This document shows positions 33,252-43,695 of a DNA stretch of 64,000 nt, piece by piece. Position 1 is the stretch's first letter. Every line of letters begins with the position of its first letter. Source of the stretch: Carettochelys insculpta (lineage: Eukaryota > Chordata > Testudines > Carettochelyidae); assembly GCF_033958435.1 (NCBI RefSeq), contig NC_134141.1, forward strand, positions 100,605,001 through 100,669,000, written 5' to 3'. The position numbers were made by a program, and so were the translations under genes. The notes beneath the pieces were generated by a model. It searched no databases. It was not told the origin of the DNA and was given only the letters and a program-made list of their open reading frames with translations.

Positions 33252-35513
33252 GTGCAAGAAGCAGAGGTACCATCTGCGGTCCCCCATGCCCTTGCAGCCA
33301 CTCCTTTTGCCAGAGCTATTCCAGATGACAGCCAGCCAGCCACTCCAAGACCCCCTGGGCCCTCAAGGGAATGAACTGAGTGTTCCCAGGAGTCATCCCA
33401 GGGCACAAAGAGGTGAGCCCCCTCCTGGTCCAGGGCCAAGGTGCAGGCACTCCTGGACCTGTGGGGCAAGGAGGAGCTACTCTGGGACCCCAAGGTGAAG
33501 TGCTGTGATGTCCCCACCAACACCCAGAGGGCCCCCACCATAGCAGTATCGGGCCACACCCCCTCCTTCCCTACAGCATGGAGCAGGTCCAGGTGTAAGT
33601 TAAAGAGCTCCAGCAGCGATATGTATGGCCCTGAGATGCTGGTCAATGCTCCAGGGGCAGGACCCACCACCTGCCCCTACTACAACGAGGTACACCACAT
33701 CCAGGGGAGTGACACATCACCTCCCACGCCTCAGCATTGATATGGCCCTCCAAGTCCTCCCACCAGAGCTGGAGCACCACCACTAGGAGGAGGAGGCCTC
33801 TGAGCCCCAGCCCCTGCCAGAGCTGGAGGAAGATTTGGCCCAGACAGCAGCACCCTGGTCATCACCTTGGAGCCAGTCCCTGCCAGCCAGGCCACCTCCC
33901 AGGCTCTATCAGTGCTGGGTGAGGGTCTGTCTGGTGAGTACCTCTCACATCACACACCCCAGAGCACAGGAGGCAGGCACAGATGGGGTGTGCTGTGAGC
34001 ATCACTCGGCTGGCTCAGGTGGGACCTCGCACTGCAGTCCCAGCACCTGGAACTATGTGCAAGAAAGCGTGCGCCACCTGCACCCAGCAGGCAGCCCCTG
34101 GGAACGAGCGTTGGCCTGCTACCAGCCGCACAGGTGGCCAGATGAGCCCCAGGCCCTGGGGAGTGGGAGCAGCCTGCCAGCACCTGTAATGACTGGAAGT
34201 GGGCTAGCCACAAAGGCAATGACCTGACCCCAGAAACACCGAGCGGGGTGGCTCACAGTAGGTGGGCATGCCTCAGGCGTGAGGCAGCACCTGCTCCCAT
34301 GGGCATCACCGTGCGCCACAACTGTGTTTTGGGGGGGGCCCTGGGGAGGGCCAGGATGCTCCCAGCTCACATGCCACAAACAAGGGGACCCCTCTGTGGC
34401 CGGACACCCCCCATGCCTGTTAGGCCATTCCCTGGGGGTGGGGCGCAGCAGTCAGCATAGTCCCACAGGCCCTGCAGAGTCCCCACATGGCAGGGCCCCT
34501 TGTGCAGGCCACACATGGCTTTGCTCCTGGGCTATGCTGTTTCTTGGCCTGGAGGCTGTTAGTTGCTGCACACTGTGGGGGGCAGGGCATTACAGCTACG
34601 TCTACATGTGCACGCGACATCGAAATAGTCTATTTCGATGAATAACGTCTACACGTCCTCCAGGGCTGGCAACGTCGACGTTCAGCTTCGATGTTGGGCA
34701 GCACCACATCAAAATAGGTGCTGCGAGGGAATGTCTACACGCCAAAGTAGCACACATTGAAATAAGGGTGCCAGGAACAGCTGCAGACAGGGTCACAGGG
34801 CGGACTCAACAGCAAGCCGCTCCCTTAAAGGGCCCCTCCCAGACACAGTCGCACTAAACAACACAAGATCCACAGAGCTGACAATTGGTTGCAGACCCTG
34901 TGCATGCAGCATGGATCCCCAGCTGCAGCAGCAGCAGCCAGAAGCCCTGGGCTAAGGGCTGCTGCACACGGTGACCATAGAGCCCCACAGGGACTGGAGA
35001 GAGAGTGTCTCTCAGCCCCTCAGATGATGGCCGCCATGGCGGACCCCACTATTTCAATATTGCGGGACGCGGATCGTCTACACGTGCCCTACTTCGACGT
35101 TCAACTTCAAAGTAGGGCGCTATTCCCATCCCCTCATGGGGTTAGCGACTTTGACGTCTTGCCGCCTAACGTCGATTTCAACTTCGAAATAGCGCCCAAC
35201 ACGTGTAGCCGTGACGGGCACTATTTCGAAGTTGGCGCCGCTACTTCGAAGTAGCGTGCACGTGTAGACGCGGCCTAGGGGTATGTTGCATGAATGACTC
35301 ACCATCTTTGGTCTCTGCCTCCCTTACAGCTGGACTGCACCATCCAAGGGCTGGGCCAGCCCCACCTCAGCACCAGAATAGGCCCACAGACAGAAGGGCC
35401 ATCACCACATCCAGGAGGACTGCCAGAAGGGCCACAATGCCACCCTCTGGAGGATGACTGACCTCCTGGAGCAGTGGCTGCAGGATGACAGGGTGTGGCA
35501 GTTGTGGGCCTAG
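33252..35513 (+). pseudogene. Myb/SANT-like (trihelix) protein pseudogene of the second Harbinger-type element
   Basis: Reading from about 33262, one frame gives APSWSRAKVQALLDLWGKEE at 33417-33476, the first helix of a trihelix domain, matching LLGLWGEEKVL in the element at 16093. Later pieces are VKELQQRYV (about 33599-33625, another frame) and GAGPTTCPYYNEVHHIQG (33655-33708), matching VKELRQGY and CPFYRELRSILG. TGA stops at 33372-33374 and 33414-33416 and at least one frame change break it. A donor (CTG|GTGAGTACC at 33934) and acceptor (CTTACAG at 35329) suggest exon 2 at 35330-35513. That exon is open to TAG with GHNATLWRMTDLLEQWLQDD, a C-terminal coiled coil. The predicted intron contains the nested 682-bp element. 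DNA binding is family inference; this copy is dead. Confidence 0.68.
34594..35275 (+). mobile_element. Harbinger-derived non-autonomous element B, 682 bp, nested
   Basis: The left end agctacgtctacatgtgcac and right end gtgcacgtgtagacgcggcc are flanked by TAC (34591-34593) and TAG (35276-35278). The left 380 bp match the left end of 16093-20150, including a leader and the transposase ATG (34912), which opens a 14-codon relic (MDPQLQQQQPEALG, stop). The rest matches the right end from 'gtgaccatagagcccc' onward. The same deletion junction is present in 26744-27454. The 121-codon open frame at 34889-35254 crosses the junction and is not a gene. It lies inside the intron of the older Myb-like pseudogene, dating it as the younger insertion. 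Confidence 0.9.
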
Positions 35514-35551
35514 GGCCAACTAATGTCTCATTTTGATGCCGCCACCAGAGT

Positions 35552-35774
35552 CTGTCGTCTTATTAATTTGTGTCTGAGCCTATCACGCAAAGGCTGTTGT
35601 TTCACAGATGGTTTCAATCAGAGCAACCAAACCAGCAAAATAGGATATCCTGGTCAGAATTACTTTCTCAACCTTATTTTGAACTGTTGCTTTTTCAATC
35701 AGTCTTGGCAGATTTCATTATATGCCATTTATTGCAGCATGCGCATTTAAGATGTAACTCTTTTTATGTAAGAA
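35552..35774 (+). repeat. 223-bp repeat, copy 1 (99% identical to 37106-37328)
   Basis: Identical to the second copy except two bases (agatgg/agacgg and caatcagtc/caatcaatc). The match starts at 'ctgtcgtcttatt' and stops at 'tatgtaagaa'; flanks are unrelated. It carries no recognised terminus or target duplication. The overlapping 70-75 codon open frames are shared by both copies but match no family known to me. Confidence 0.93.
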
Positions 35775-36178
35775 CATGATGTCCTTTTATGTAAGGATAT
35801 GATGGCCCAGCCACACACAGAGGCTGCTCTGGCCCCATAATTTGCTGGAAAGAGCTGTCTCCTAGGATGCGTTGAAGCCCTGCTCTAGCAGCTGTGCTCT
35901 CCCTCATGGAGGTAGGCACGCCTCAGCATGAGCATGGAATGGGTGTCGAGCGGGCCCTTTAAGAGCACGTCTTGCTGGGGCTGCCAGAAGGGATTGCCTG
36001 CCATGAGACCCTGTCTGATGGTGTTCCAGGTGGTCATTTTGTTGAGAGAGCAGCGGGGCAGACCTGCCACTTTCTGTCCACTTCGCTGTCTGGCCCCGAT
36101 CTGTCAACAGAAGTTTTGTTGGAAGATGTCTTCTGACAAAAACTTCAGTCACTAGATCACCCTAATCTAGACATATCC

Positions 36179-37105
36179 CCTTCTACTCCAGCTACACTTA
36201 GAACAGGCACAGTAGAATTGAGGGGAGTGTGGCTTCCTGTGTGGTGTTAACTCTTCGCTGTCCAGTGTGGGATGAGCACACCCTGTCACAGTTAAGTTAC
36301 AAAAGAGTTAATAAAAACTGAATTTCTTTTAAAAGATTGATACTAAACAGGTGCTTGGACATCCTGGAGGCAGGCATTTCAGATACACTGTTTCTGTTGT
36401 AAATATCATTGGGAGGCAGATAATGTAGTTTTATACAACATGTTGGTAAAAACAAGAGCATAATGAAAAAAACATTGTTCAAGTCCGCATGCATAAACTG
36501 CCAAACATGTGACCCTCAGAATGCCAGCAATTTCTTATACTCAATTGCATGCTTGTCATGTCTCAGGCAGAGATAATTGGGCTCCACTATCATAACCAGA
36601 CCTGAAACAAATTAATGATTACTCCGATTGAATGTTTATTAGGTACAAGAATATATCTGAATCACTCTTTGGGAGCAGTGATTTCTTCAAATTTCAAAAG
36701 TTAAGAAGCTGATGAGTTTCTTTAGGACACAGGGTTAATTGGTTAACTGTATTCCTGGGACATTATGTTATTCTGGTTTGGAAATACAGCCAGAGACGTT
36801 CTGCTGGTGAACCTGCATTTTCAAACTCACTTGTGCTGATTTTGCCTTGCATAAGCATTTTAAAATACTTTTTTATGAGCTAGTATTGGGAAGAACTAAC
36901 CTCAGGGTTAAATAATACAATCATTTACAAGTGGGATTGACTGGTGTTTTGTAAGTTTCTGGAGAGAAGTTTACTTACAGCCAGAAGAAGATGCTGCATA
37001 AAAATTCTGGGGAGGAGAAAGGGGAGTTTTTAATGAAGCAGTAAAATAACTGCGTCTGTTTGTAGTTACTAGGCTATGGTGCTTTTTGTTTAGTAGGTCA
37101 ACACG
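36179..37105. other. No feature recognised
   Basis: AT-rich sequence between the second Harbinger-type element and the second 223-bp copy. Nothing further seen. Confidence 0.5.
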
Positions 37106-37328
37106 CTGTCGTCTTATTAATTTGTGTCTGAGCCTATCACGCAAAGGCTGTTGTTTCACAGACGGTTTCAATCAGAGCAACCAAACCAGCAAAATAGGAT
37201 ATCCTGGTCAGAATTACTTTCTCAACCTTATTTTGAACTGTTGCTTTTTCAATCAATCTTGGCAGATTTCATTATATGCCATTTATTGCAGCATGCGCAT
37301 TTAAGATGTAACTCTTTTTATGTAAGAA
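37106..37328 (+). repeat. 223-bp repeat, copy 2
   Basis: Same orientation as copy 1 and 1554 bp downstream of it. The limits of identity are sharp on both sides. It does not have TG...CA ends, so a pair of LTRs is not supported. Confidence 0.93.
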
Positions 37329-37558
37329 AAGGGTAACCTGCTGTCACTAAAGTCACCAGAATACAAAACACGAACATGAAAAGCCATGGCCTCCATCAAA
37401 AGTCACTTGCTTTGTAACAAAACTAACTACTAGGCTAGAACTCTCTTTGTTTTTCTTCTATATAGACACTCCATAGGTAAATCTAGTATCCATTCCAGAT
37501 ATTTTGTAAGCCATGCTCTCTCCCACCTCTTAACCTGTGCTGACCAAAACTACTCCTC

Positions 37559-37991
37559 AAGCTTGTCTACACCAGCCCCCTCCTTCAAATGGGTATGTAA
37601 AAGGGCCCGCTCAGTGAATAGCAATGAAGTTCTGCACTGCATATGCAGCACCTCATAAGCATAATTCTCGCTGCGTGAACTTCGAAGTTGCTCAGGTACT
37701 TCAAAGTGCCCGTGGCTAGATCTCTTGCCAGTGCTTTGCATTGAGCAACTTCGAAGTTTCCTTACACCCAAAATGTTTTGGGGGTAAGGGAACTTCGAAG
37801 TTGCATGGGTAGTTCAAAGCGCCTGCAGCTAGACTGCTTGCCATCTCTTCGAAGTTAGCAACTACAAAGTTTGTGCGGCGAGAATTATGCTAATGAGGCG
37901 CTGCACATGCAGCACAGCACCTCATTGCTATTCACCGGACGGGCTCATTCACATGCTCCCTTCGAAGGAGTGGGCTATTGTAGACAAGCCC
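37559..37991. mobile_element. Long-inverted-repeat MITE, 433 bp
   Basis: The ends aagcttgtctacacc and tgtagacaagccc are inverted, with CTC on both sides (37556-37558, 37992-37994). Arms such as 'gaagttctgcactgcatatg' / 'catgcagcacagcacctc' and 'aacttcgaagtttcctta' / 'gtaagggaacttcgaagtt' pair around a centre near 37770. The organisation matches 15293-15721, and they are probably relatives. Confidence 0.86.
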
Positions 37992-37994
37992 CTC

Positions 37995-39169
37995 AAGTCT
38001 CAAAACCCCAAACAAAGCCTGAAGCTGCACAGATTTAGGGATTTTTTTTTTTGTTAAAATGACAAAAATCCAACTTGTTTGTCATGAAAAACTTGAAGTG
38101 AATAAGCTAGCTGGAGTTGCCTTTGTTTCCTTTCAACTAACATAAGAATTATTAGCAACAATATTTCCAATACCATCCATAAGCATTTTTAAAATTAGTG
38201 TACATGTGTAGGTGCTAGTTTGAGTTGAGTATGGGAGCGCAAAGAGGGCTGGTAGTGAATGAGGTGGCTTCTACTTCTGCGTGCTAGTGCCCTGATTGAT
38301 ATTTTTAACTGTTGTTTAACTAAATTGCTTAGCCTTAAATCTTAAAGATCAAGCATCTGATATATGATAAGAGGTCTGTGACATTGTAGCATAATACCCC
38401 TTTGACAACAGGATCCAGATACAATATAATATGTTATCAGCATTTAGAGACGGTTTCTACTGGGCTCTTCACATCAGTGTGGCTGCATATGAGGAATTTA
38501 TCACAGGATAGACATTAAATATATTCTTCTTCTATAAAAGCAGGAACATTACAATTTAAGAACATGAAATATTAAACAAGACATAGTCCATTAAATATAT
38601 AAAATTAGAATTTAAATGATATGTCCAACTTCTTTGAACTTCCCCAGGTTCAAAAACTTCTCCATGATTTGGATCTTCCATATTTTCTCATACAAGATGG
38701 GAACATCATTGCACAGTGAATTCCAGAAATACACTGAACTTTATGGGTAACAAGATATTTCGTAGTTCAAATATCTCTATTTGTCTCCCATTTCAGGTCA
38801 ATAACCAACCAAAAGCCATCAGGACATTCTTTAGCAAATTGAACTGAGGCCAGCTAACTGGAGCTGTCCTATTTGCAAGCTACCGTGTATACTGTGGTTA
38901 CATAATTGGTGTCGTTTCAGTTGTTAGCTACTGTGGTTTCATTTAATGTTGTTGTCTTGGTTGCAAGCTACAGGGCATTTTTGGTGCCTTCTCAAATTAC
39001 TATGGAGAGTTACAGCTTCGGTTATGCTTTTTAGTTGCTATGCTACTGATGACGTCACAGTAAGAAAATTCAATATACAGCTATGGTCCACATCTTGGAG
39101 CTGTTGTTCAGTCAGAATTCTCAGTGGTGCAATGGGAGTTTTGCCTGGGTAAGGACCTCCGGGTTAGGC
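37995..39169. other. No feature recognised
   Basis: AT-rich sequence with short chance open frames only. Confidence 0.5.
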
Positions 39170-39465
39170 CCATATCCACAAAAGGACTTGCAGGCCTAAC
39201 TCCTACTTAAAGTACCTAAATCCAGAATTTAGGTGTTCCTGAAATCATTAAAAGCCCTGCTAAAGGGCTGCATAATAGTGGAGGCCTTTAGTCACATGGT
39301 GACTAAATCTCTGCTGTTACAGTTTCTGAGGAACCTAACCTTCTGCTTTTGGCCAAGTGTTTTCTGCCTCAGTCCTGGCAGCTGGCATCTCTCTCTCAAC
39401 TAAGCAAGAGTGGAATCCACAAATGAGGTGAAATTATGTGTTACCTACCCACCCCAATCAGGAAG
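39170..39465 (-). repeat. SINE-like repeat (minus strand), partial
   Basis: The low-coordinate end reads, on the minus strand, '...atttaggtac...' then 'aagtccttttgtggat', the same 3' tail as the SINE at 42475-42957. Middle words 'ggcctttagtcacatggtga' and 'gtttctgaggaacctaac' are consistent with a SINE body. A Pol III head was not clearly identified. Confidence 0.5.
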
Positions 39466-39756
39466 GTGTGCTCTGAGTGTGAACTAACTCAATACAAATA
39501 AATAGCTACAGGAATGAGAAAATGAACTTATATATACTCTGACTGCCTGTTAGCCGGTAGCCGGGTAACCTGCGGCGAGGTACTCCCCTGGGTCCTAAAC
39601 AACCCAGTTTTTTACTGTTAGAGCAGGGAGCTCCTGGCACTCTCACCTATGGCCAGGCTGTAGAAACCAAACGGTTAAAGTTCTTTTGTTGTGCCGGCTG
39701 TGTTGCAGTGACAAAAGGGTTAACAGGGTCAGGCTTAGATCTTAACTAGTTACAAG

Positions 39757-39762
39757 TTTATT
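39757..39762 (-). promoter_or_regulatory. Polyadenylation signal of the solo LTR
   Basis: AATAAA on the minus strand, about 395 bp after the TATA box and about 210 bp before the 3' end of the LTR, as expected for the end of R. Confidence 0.6.
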
Positions 39763-40153
39763 AAGCTACAGTTATAAGCGTGTGGTTACAAAAGGCTACT
39801 GTCTACTTCTTATATGCTAGCAAAGTACAGGTGTTAACAAGTTACGTTACAATCCAGTACAAAGATATCTGTTACCATCTAACACAATGATATCTTGATA
39901 CAACGACGTCTAGTTACAGAGCTCTAATTCTTTAGCTGTGCACCAAAAAAATGGAGACCTAGCATGGGTATATCTTACCCTCTCTGCATCTCTCGATACC
40001 ACCGTAGCCAAGCCTGATCGGTCACTCAATTCCACGGAAAGACGAATACGAGGTTGGGCATCCCCAGTTGCGGACCTCGGGAGGCAATCACCTGACCCGA
40101 CCAGCAGGTAGTTGGTGGAATGCACTCAAAGTTAGAGTTCTGCTGGGCCCATC

Positions 40154-40160
40154 TTTTATA
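40154..40160 (-). promoter_or_regulatory. TATA box of the solo LTR
   Basis: TATAAAA on the minus strand, followed downstream by a GC-richer leader (gatgggcccagcagaac). Its place in the LTR fits a U3 promoter. Present activity is unknown. Confidence 0.65.
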
Positions 40161-40604
40161 CCCCTTTTTGGGTTACGTATTCTCTTTCTTATCTAAGGTG
40201 GCAGATCGTACTGGTCTGTCTTTTGTGACGCCAGTTTGCTACAAGGGCAATTCTTACTTAATTTGCACTTGTAAGACAGGAGATAAGAGAGTACAGGACA
40301 TTCTTTTTGTGTGGGCGGGGGACTTCCCCTTCTGGGTGGTTGTGTGTGTGCATCATATCCATCAATGCCAGCTGGGGTGATTTCCTGAGGGTCCCCCCCT
40401 CTCTTGTCGACAGTTTGGCCTGTTAGCCTTCTATCTGTACTTTCTGTTTGTCAGGGTCACGATAAGCTAGCACATCTGGGCCTCAATGAGGGCATCAAAG
40501 ACTGTGCTGTCAGCAGCCATTTCCACGCCCTGTGTGCTTCCCAGTGGGGGCGGGCAGCGAGCAAGCTGGCTTGTAAGGGGGAGACTTTGTCTGGCTACAC
40601 TGCC

Positions 40605-42474
40605 CATTTATTTATAGCACGCCAAGCTGCTCCATACATTAGAGTTGAGCTTCAGCATTACCCTTTTATTTATTTGTAAAAGCATCTTACAATTTCTCTT
40701 GAAGAAAAAGAAAATCAGGCTACCCTAATTAGGCCACACCTAATTCAAGTGTACAGTTGCTCTTTCCTTGCTGGGCAAATGCCTATTATACCAGGTACAA
40801 CACAGATTCCATTTCCCAGCTTAAACCTGTACTAGAAGACTTCACTGTACTCTTTCATGTGTCCTTCATTTCTTCCTGCATGACCCACCTTCTCAAATTT
40901 TCTTCCTCCTATTCATCTAGCACTTGATTTAATCCAATTAGTCATTTCCTAAATGCTACACAGCCTTGTTTTTTCCCTAAAAGGTTCACATTTGTCTAAG
41001 ATTGAAACTTTCAAAGAAGTTGGGTGACCCCCAACCCTTGACTCACATTTCACAGCAGCTGAAGTGCCAAATGCCAGTTTTCTGTCCTGTTATTCATTTT
41101 ACACTTACTTGCTCTTACATGTCCCTTGTACTTCCCACTTTAAATTGAATTTGGGGCTTCAAATATTGTTGGCAATGGGTTTCTCAGAAATTTTGTGTTA
41201 TCCTTTACCCTGATAGACGAGCTCTGGAAGAAGGGAGCTGATGGTTTTTTGTGTTGTTTTGTGGTAGACAGAGCGTTTTTTCCTTTTAAGGAGTAAGGTC
41301 AAAATTAACACATCAAAAATTTGACTAACAGCATTCTCAGAACTACAATTATCTGTTCCAACCCTGCTGGTGATTTCTCTGCGTAAGTTTCAAATAGGAG
41401 CTGCAAGCATTTTAAAAATAATGAATACTGAAATAATGTGATATTATATGCTTGGTTTCAACCCTACGGTAAAATCCAGCTCTTCTTTACAGTTGAAAAT
41501 ATGCCCCTCTGACATTAGTATGGAGATATGTACTATTTTTTTAAATATTTACAGGCAGATAATTGAAATGTTCAAGAAGTCCCCACTGTGAGCATTTAAA
41601 CATGAAGGAGCTATGCAAAGGTGACAGAGAGATAGCAGCAGAGAAAACACCATGCATTTTATATACATACCTTCAGTCCAAATTACAATTATCATCCCTC
41701 CAGAATTGACTACGTTTCATAGTGGTTAGGGTCCTCCAGTACAAAGAAGGAATCCTGTTCACAGAACACCTAAATAAAGACAAGTCATCACAGTGGCCAC
41801 AAGAAGTATGAGAGTTGAGAGCCTTTTGTAATACTGAAGAAATATGAATGATGCAGGAACACACTCTGATCCAAATACACATGAATTTAGAGGCCAAGTC
41901 AGGAATGCTTAAGGTAAGTGAGTACCCCCACCCCCGTTTGCATGCATAGGCTTGATAACTGCCTCTTGATTTTTCCATATCACTTTTACCCATAAACTGC
42001 AGGACCAAATTCAAAAGGTTGTAATTAACCTACGAGGGTTTACTATTATTCTTTGGAGGACAGCAATTGGTTCCAGGTATAACACCAACAGACCCGCAGT
42101 GTCTGCAGAAGGTACTGAACCTGAAACTCTATTGGCTAGAGCCCTGTGCTCTGCCACATGAGTGAACAGCCAGCTGGCACTCAGCCAAGTCTGTAAAGCA
42201 GAGATTTTACTCTCCCTAGTACATGGTCTCTGTGCTTCTGGGGTTACTTGTTCCTCAGTAATGCAGAAGAAGAACCTTGTCTAATAGGCCTATTTCGTCA
42301 TTTCTCTTGAATGCTGATTTCATTATATCTCTTGACCCAATTTCTTATTTGCATGGGCTCCAAGTGCTTCAGGAAGGTATCAATCAAATCCATAAAGGGC
42401 AAATATGCCATAACCAGCCTAGGAGTAAAATTTGCTAAAGCGGTTAAGTTCCATTTTCAAAAGTGACTTAGGGC
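40605..42474. other. No feature recognised
   Basis: AT-rich sequence. The 113-codon minus-strand open frame at 41673-42014 has no recognisable domain. Confidence 0.5.
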
Positions 42475-42957
42475 TAGATCCACACACGGGACTTGGGTAC
42501 AGCATTACAACGTCACACTTTTAGGTATCCTGTGGCCTAATAGAACCCTCTGCCCACACTAAGGTACCCAAGCTCCCTATACATTGCATGGGGAGACGTA
42601 GACATCTAAGAATTCACAAAAGGCAGATAGCTAAGCGGGCAGCAGCCTAAACTAACCATAAGAAGTGCTGAGGAGAATCATAGATCTATCCCTCACAGGG
42701 ACATAGCTCTAAATTAGAGGGAGGTGCCTACCTCCAGTGGAGATTCTCAGTCCTGAAATCATTTTCTGGAGTTTGGGCTGATATGGCTTAGGCACCTTTC
42801 TTGCCACCCAACAGTCTGCTGGTTACTACACAGTCATGCATGGATCTGTGGGGCACCCACATTCAAATGTTTCATTCTGCCTGATCAAAACAGGCATGAT
42901 GAACTCAGGTTTCCCATATCAGTGCCCTACCCACTGAACTATAGAGCCAATTCATGA
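42475..42957 (-). repeat. tRNA-derived SINE, minus strand
   Basis: On the minus strand a tRNA-like head near 42957-42895 contains 'atagttcagtgggtagggc', an acceptable Pol III A box, followed by a weak B box (gagttcatcat). The body then runs to a tail ending 'cgtgtgtggatctagccc'. Length and layout fit a tRNA-derived SINE of sauropsids. Boundaries are approximate and duplications were not found. Confidence 0.6.
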
Positions 42958-43356
42958 CCCAGCTTTGACTGGCCTTGCTCCTCCTCCCCTAGTTTGTGTC
43001 AGGCCCAGTCCAGCAGACATGCTCAAAATAGCCTGAGAATACACATACTGGATTGGTCCCTGCAGGGAATCTCTAGCTTGTGAAGGCTGCCAGCATTTAG
43101 GCATGAGATAATTACCAAGTGCCAGGACCTGGGCATCTGTGTGGGTGTTACTTGCAGATTTGTAGCGGGTAGGGCTTTTTTCTGTGGAAACACAGATACA
43201 TAGGGATTTGAGGCCACCTACAAAGGTAGATGGTATATGAATTGAGGTTTTGATCATCTACATTTTAGATTCCAGCGTGCAGTTAGTCTCCAAAATTCAC
43301 TTTGAAAATGGGACTGCTACATTACATAATTGCTTTTGAAAACTTACCCTGTATCT

Positions 43357-43687
43357 CAGGAGTCAACAACCTTTCTGAGGCGGAGAGCTGAAATTTGACC
43401 TTTTGACTTCTACGCATGCTACAAGTGCCAGTGATACTTTTTAAAAGTCACTAGTAGTCATACTTACAACAGCTTCATTAATAAATAAATAAAGAATCAG
43501 AAGTTTATTGTTTAGGTGACGGTTGGTTGCATTGGCTTGTCTTTTGTTAATCCATAGGCAGCATGGCTTTTGGCAAGTTCCCTGCTGCGTGAGGGAAGAG
43601 AGGTGAGGCTGAGTTCCCTCCTCGTGTGCTGATGAAAATCGGCTCACTTGCCACTCTTGGCATGCAAGCTAGAGGTTGCTGACCCCG
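43357..43687. mobile_element. Non-autonomous hAT element, 331 bp
   Basis: The terminal repeats caggagtcaacaacct and (right end reversed) cggggtcagcaacct have ctgtatct (43349-43356) and atgtatct (43688-43695) as 8-bp duplications with one mismatch. The interior has 'gaaatttgaccttttgactt' and 'gatgaaaatcggctc' words, which I associate with Charlie-type hAT MITEs. The 68-codon minus frame is not a gene. Confidence 0.85.
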
Positions 43688-43695
43688 ATGTATCT

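Larger units (their letters stand above)
33050..36178 (+). mobile_element. Second, decayed Harbinger-type element carrying a Myb/SANT-like pseudogene
   Basis: The left end 'gctatgactacacttttgtc' and right end 'ctagacatatcccc' are degenerate inverted repeats. Next to them lie 'ttgtcgacaaa', 'tctgttgacaga' and 'ctgtcaacagaagttttgtt' words, the same vocabulary as the short element at 47555-47957. The interior carries a two-exon Myb/SANT-like gene on the plus strand but no transposase motif that I can see. The element is interrupted by a Harbinger derivative (34594-35275) and a 223-bp repeat (35552-35774). Target duplications were not resolved. Confidence 0.6.
39548..40599 (-). mobile_element. 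Solo LTR of an endogenous retrovirus-like element, minus strand, 1052 bp
   Basis: The segment starts TGTTAGCC and ends GGCTACA, the TG...CA form with nearly inverted termini. A perfect 5-bp duplication, CTGCC, flanks it (39543-39547, 40600-40604). On the minus strand a TATAAAA box lies at 40160-40154 and an AATAAA signal at 39762-39757, giving U3 of about 440 bp, R of about 370-400 bp and U5 of about 190 bp. No internal viral gene is next to it, so it is a solo LTR left by recombination. Five-bp duplications narrow the class only loosely. Confidence 0.82.

Noticed and set aside
34889..35254. 121-codon open frame, similar to a minus-strand frame at 26765-27130
   Set aside because: Both frames cross the deletion junction of the Harbinger-derived short elements. 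They are similar because the DNA is related, not because a protein is conserved; the two-copy similarity extends into non-coding ends.
35552..37328. The 223-bp pair as LTRs of a short retroelement
   Set aside because: The ends are not TG...CA, the outer flanks do not match, and the 1.33 kb between is the tail of another transposon followed by unrelated sequence.
42895..42957. Functional tRNA gene
   Set aside because: The A-box-like word is acceptable but the B box is poor and no cloverleaf could be drawn. It continues into a SINE body.
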